Source: JARRNJ01 sp037385045
Lineage (GTDB): Bacteria > Pseudomonadota > Gammaproteobacteria > JASBUN01
Length of the DNA stretch: 6,268 bases
Assembly (NCBI GenBank): GCA_037385045.1
Contig: JARRNJ010000141.1
Span: forward strand, 1 to 6,268
Reading direction: 5' to 3'
Shown in pieces: positions 5,945 through 6,268 of the stretch (position 1 is the first letter of the stretch; each line of letters begins with the position of its first letter). Made by a program: the position numbers and the translations under genes. The notes under the pieces were generated by a model that saw nothing but the letters and a program-made list of their open reading frames with translations, was not told where the DNA came from and searched no databases.

Positions 5945-5975
5945 ACCCGCGGCGCATCGCTGACGCGCCGCGGGT
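5945..5975. repeat. Perfect 11-bp hairpin upstream of the helicase gene
   Basis: ACCCGCGGCGC and GCGCCGCGGGT pair perfectly around the 9-base loop ATCGCTGAC. It lies 57 bases upstream of the helicase ATG. Neither strand has a T run after the stem, so it is not a standard intrinsic terminator. A weak -10-like TATATT (minus strand, 6007-6002) lies upstream; if it is used, the hairpin would be in the messenger leader. No -35 was found. Confidence 0.6.
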
Positions 5976-6108
5976 GTCCGTCGGTGGGGGGGCTGATCCT
6001 CAATATAGTAGCCGTGGCCGGGCAGAGCGAGTCGGCGCGCGCGGAATTGGCGACCGGCGAGGAGGCGATGCGTTGCCTGGGCGTTCAGTGCCGTTGGTGC
6101 GCGGTGTG
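5976..6108. other. Non-coding upstream region of the helicase gene
   Basis: No supported gene or RNA. The only AT-rich patch is around 6001-6009 (CAATATAGT), a possible -10 for the helicase in the minus direction. A plus-strand frame opening at 6068 after GAGGAGGCG stays open to the window edge, but it is made largely of the repeats listed below. Confidence 0.4.
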
Positions 6109-6142
6109 GCCCCGGATTGCGCTTCGCTGCATCCGGGCTACG
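6109..6142 (+). repeat. CCGGAT palindromic repeat, copy 4
   Basis: GCCCCGGAT...ATCCGGGCTACG with loop TGCGCTTCGCTGC, identical to copy 2 up to CTACG. It then diverges to AAAACTG, so the outer GGGGC is missing. It lies about 5.8 kb from the tandem array, in the same orientation. Confidence 0.8.
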
Positions 6143-6163
6143 AAAACTGTTGCGCGGGCAGGT

Positions 6164-6191
6164 GGTGCGTCGCTGCGCCGACGCACCCTAC
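6164..6191 (+). repeat. Second palindrome family, GGTGCGTCG arms
   Basis: GGTGCGTCG and CGACGCACC (9-bp perfect arms) enclose the loop CTGCGC and are followed by CTAC. The CTAC tail after the right arm is shared with the CCGGAT family, which hints at a common origin or mechanism of spread. Only one copy is in the window. Confidence 0.65.
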
Positions 6192-6202
6192 ATTTCTGGT
6201 AT

Positions 6203-6230
6203 CCCGGATGGAACGCAGTGGAATCCGGGG
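6203..6230 (-). repeat. Diverged CCGGAT repeat in inverted orientation
   Basis: CCCGGAT (6203-6209) and ATCCGGG (6223-6229) enclose GGAACGCAGTGGA. Read on the minus strand it begins CCCCGGATTCCACTGCGTTC, the order seen in the other copies, so this copy points the opposite way. The CTACG tail is absent. Confidence 0.6.
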
Positions 6231-6247
6231 ATGGCCCTGCGCCAACA

Positions 6248-6268
6248 CCCCGGATTGCGCTTCGCTGC
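6248..6268 (+). repeat. CCGGAT palindromic repeat, copy 5, cut by the window edge
   Basis: CCCCGGATTGCGCTTCGCTGC is identical to the first part of copies 2 and 4. The right arm lies beyond the window. Confidence 0.7.

Noticed and set aside
6068..6268. Plus-strand frame opening with ATG after GAGGAGGCG and staying open to the window edge
   Set aside because: About half of it is repeat sequence that stays open in any copy, and the rest shows no recognisable protein features. Without the far end it cannot be supported as a gene.
1..6268. CRISPR array, tRNA, rRNA or insertion sequence
   Set aside because: The repeats are palindromic tandem or scattered units without regular unique spacers. No tRNA-like or rRNA-like sequence and no transposase or integrase motifs were seen on either strand.

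Overview
The window reads as a piece of a high-GC proteobacterial chromosome, most likely gammaproteobacterial. The support is the strongly GC-biased helicase gene (one sampled 60-base line near 3301 is about 77% GC) and the short CCCGGAT...ATCCGGG palindromic repeats at both ends, a type often seen in GC-rich Gammaproteobacteria. The exact taxon cannot be named. All credible genes lie on the minus strand, so transcription runs from high to low coordinates.

Layout from high to low coordinates. Bases 5927-6268 are non-coding and hold CCGGAT-type repeats, a second palindrome family with GGTGCGTCG arms, and a perfect 11-bp hairpin just upstream of the first gene. Bases 2840-5887 encode a large SF1 (UvrD/Rep-like) helicase. 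It has an N-terminal DUF1232 (YkvA-like) segment, a complete set of helicase motifs I-VI, and a C-terminal RecB/AddB-type nuclease domain that keeps its four iron-sulfur cysteines but seems to have lost its catalytic core. After a 170-base gap, bases 641-2540 hold a two-gene type IV toxin-antitoxin operon of the AbiE type: an AbiEi-like winged-helix antitoxin/regulator first, then an AbiEii-like nucleotidyltransferase toxin overlapping it by 38 bases. The operon has a recognisable promoter (2639-2667) covered by a perfect 19-bp palindrome, with a related 19-bp palindrome 88 bp further on near the start codon. Together they form a plausible two-site autoregulation module.

Downstream, 331-640 is a non-coding stretch with an AT-rich core (about 62% A+T in lines 421 and 481) and small inverted repeats, one a possible terminator. 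Bases 105-330 hold about 2.7 tandem copies of an 85-bp unit, each carrying the CCGGAT palindrome. The first 41 bases are the start of another minus-strand gene with a good ribosome binding site and a hydrophobic N-terminus.

The toxin-antitoxin operon is clearly less GC-rich (55-58% in sampled lines) than the helicase, and the same repeat family lies on both sides of the helicase plus operon block. This fits a defence or stability cassette acquired into a repeat-rich intergenic region. No integrase, transposase, tRNA or convincing attachment site is visible. The observations most worth a second look are the gutted nuclease domain of the DUF1232-helicase fusion and the paired operators of the AbiE operon.
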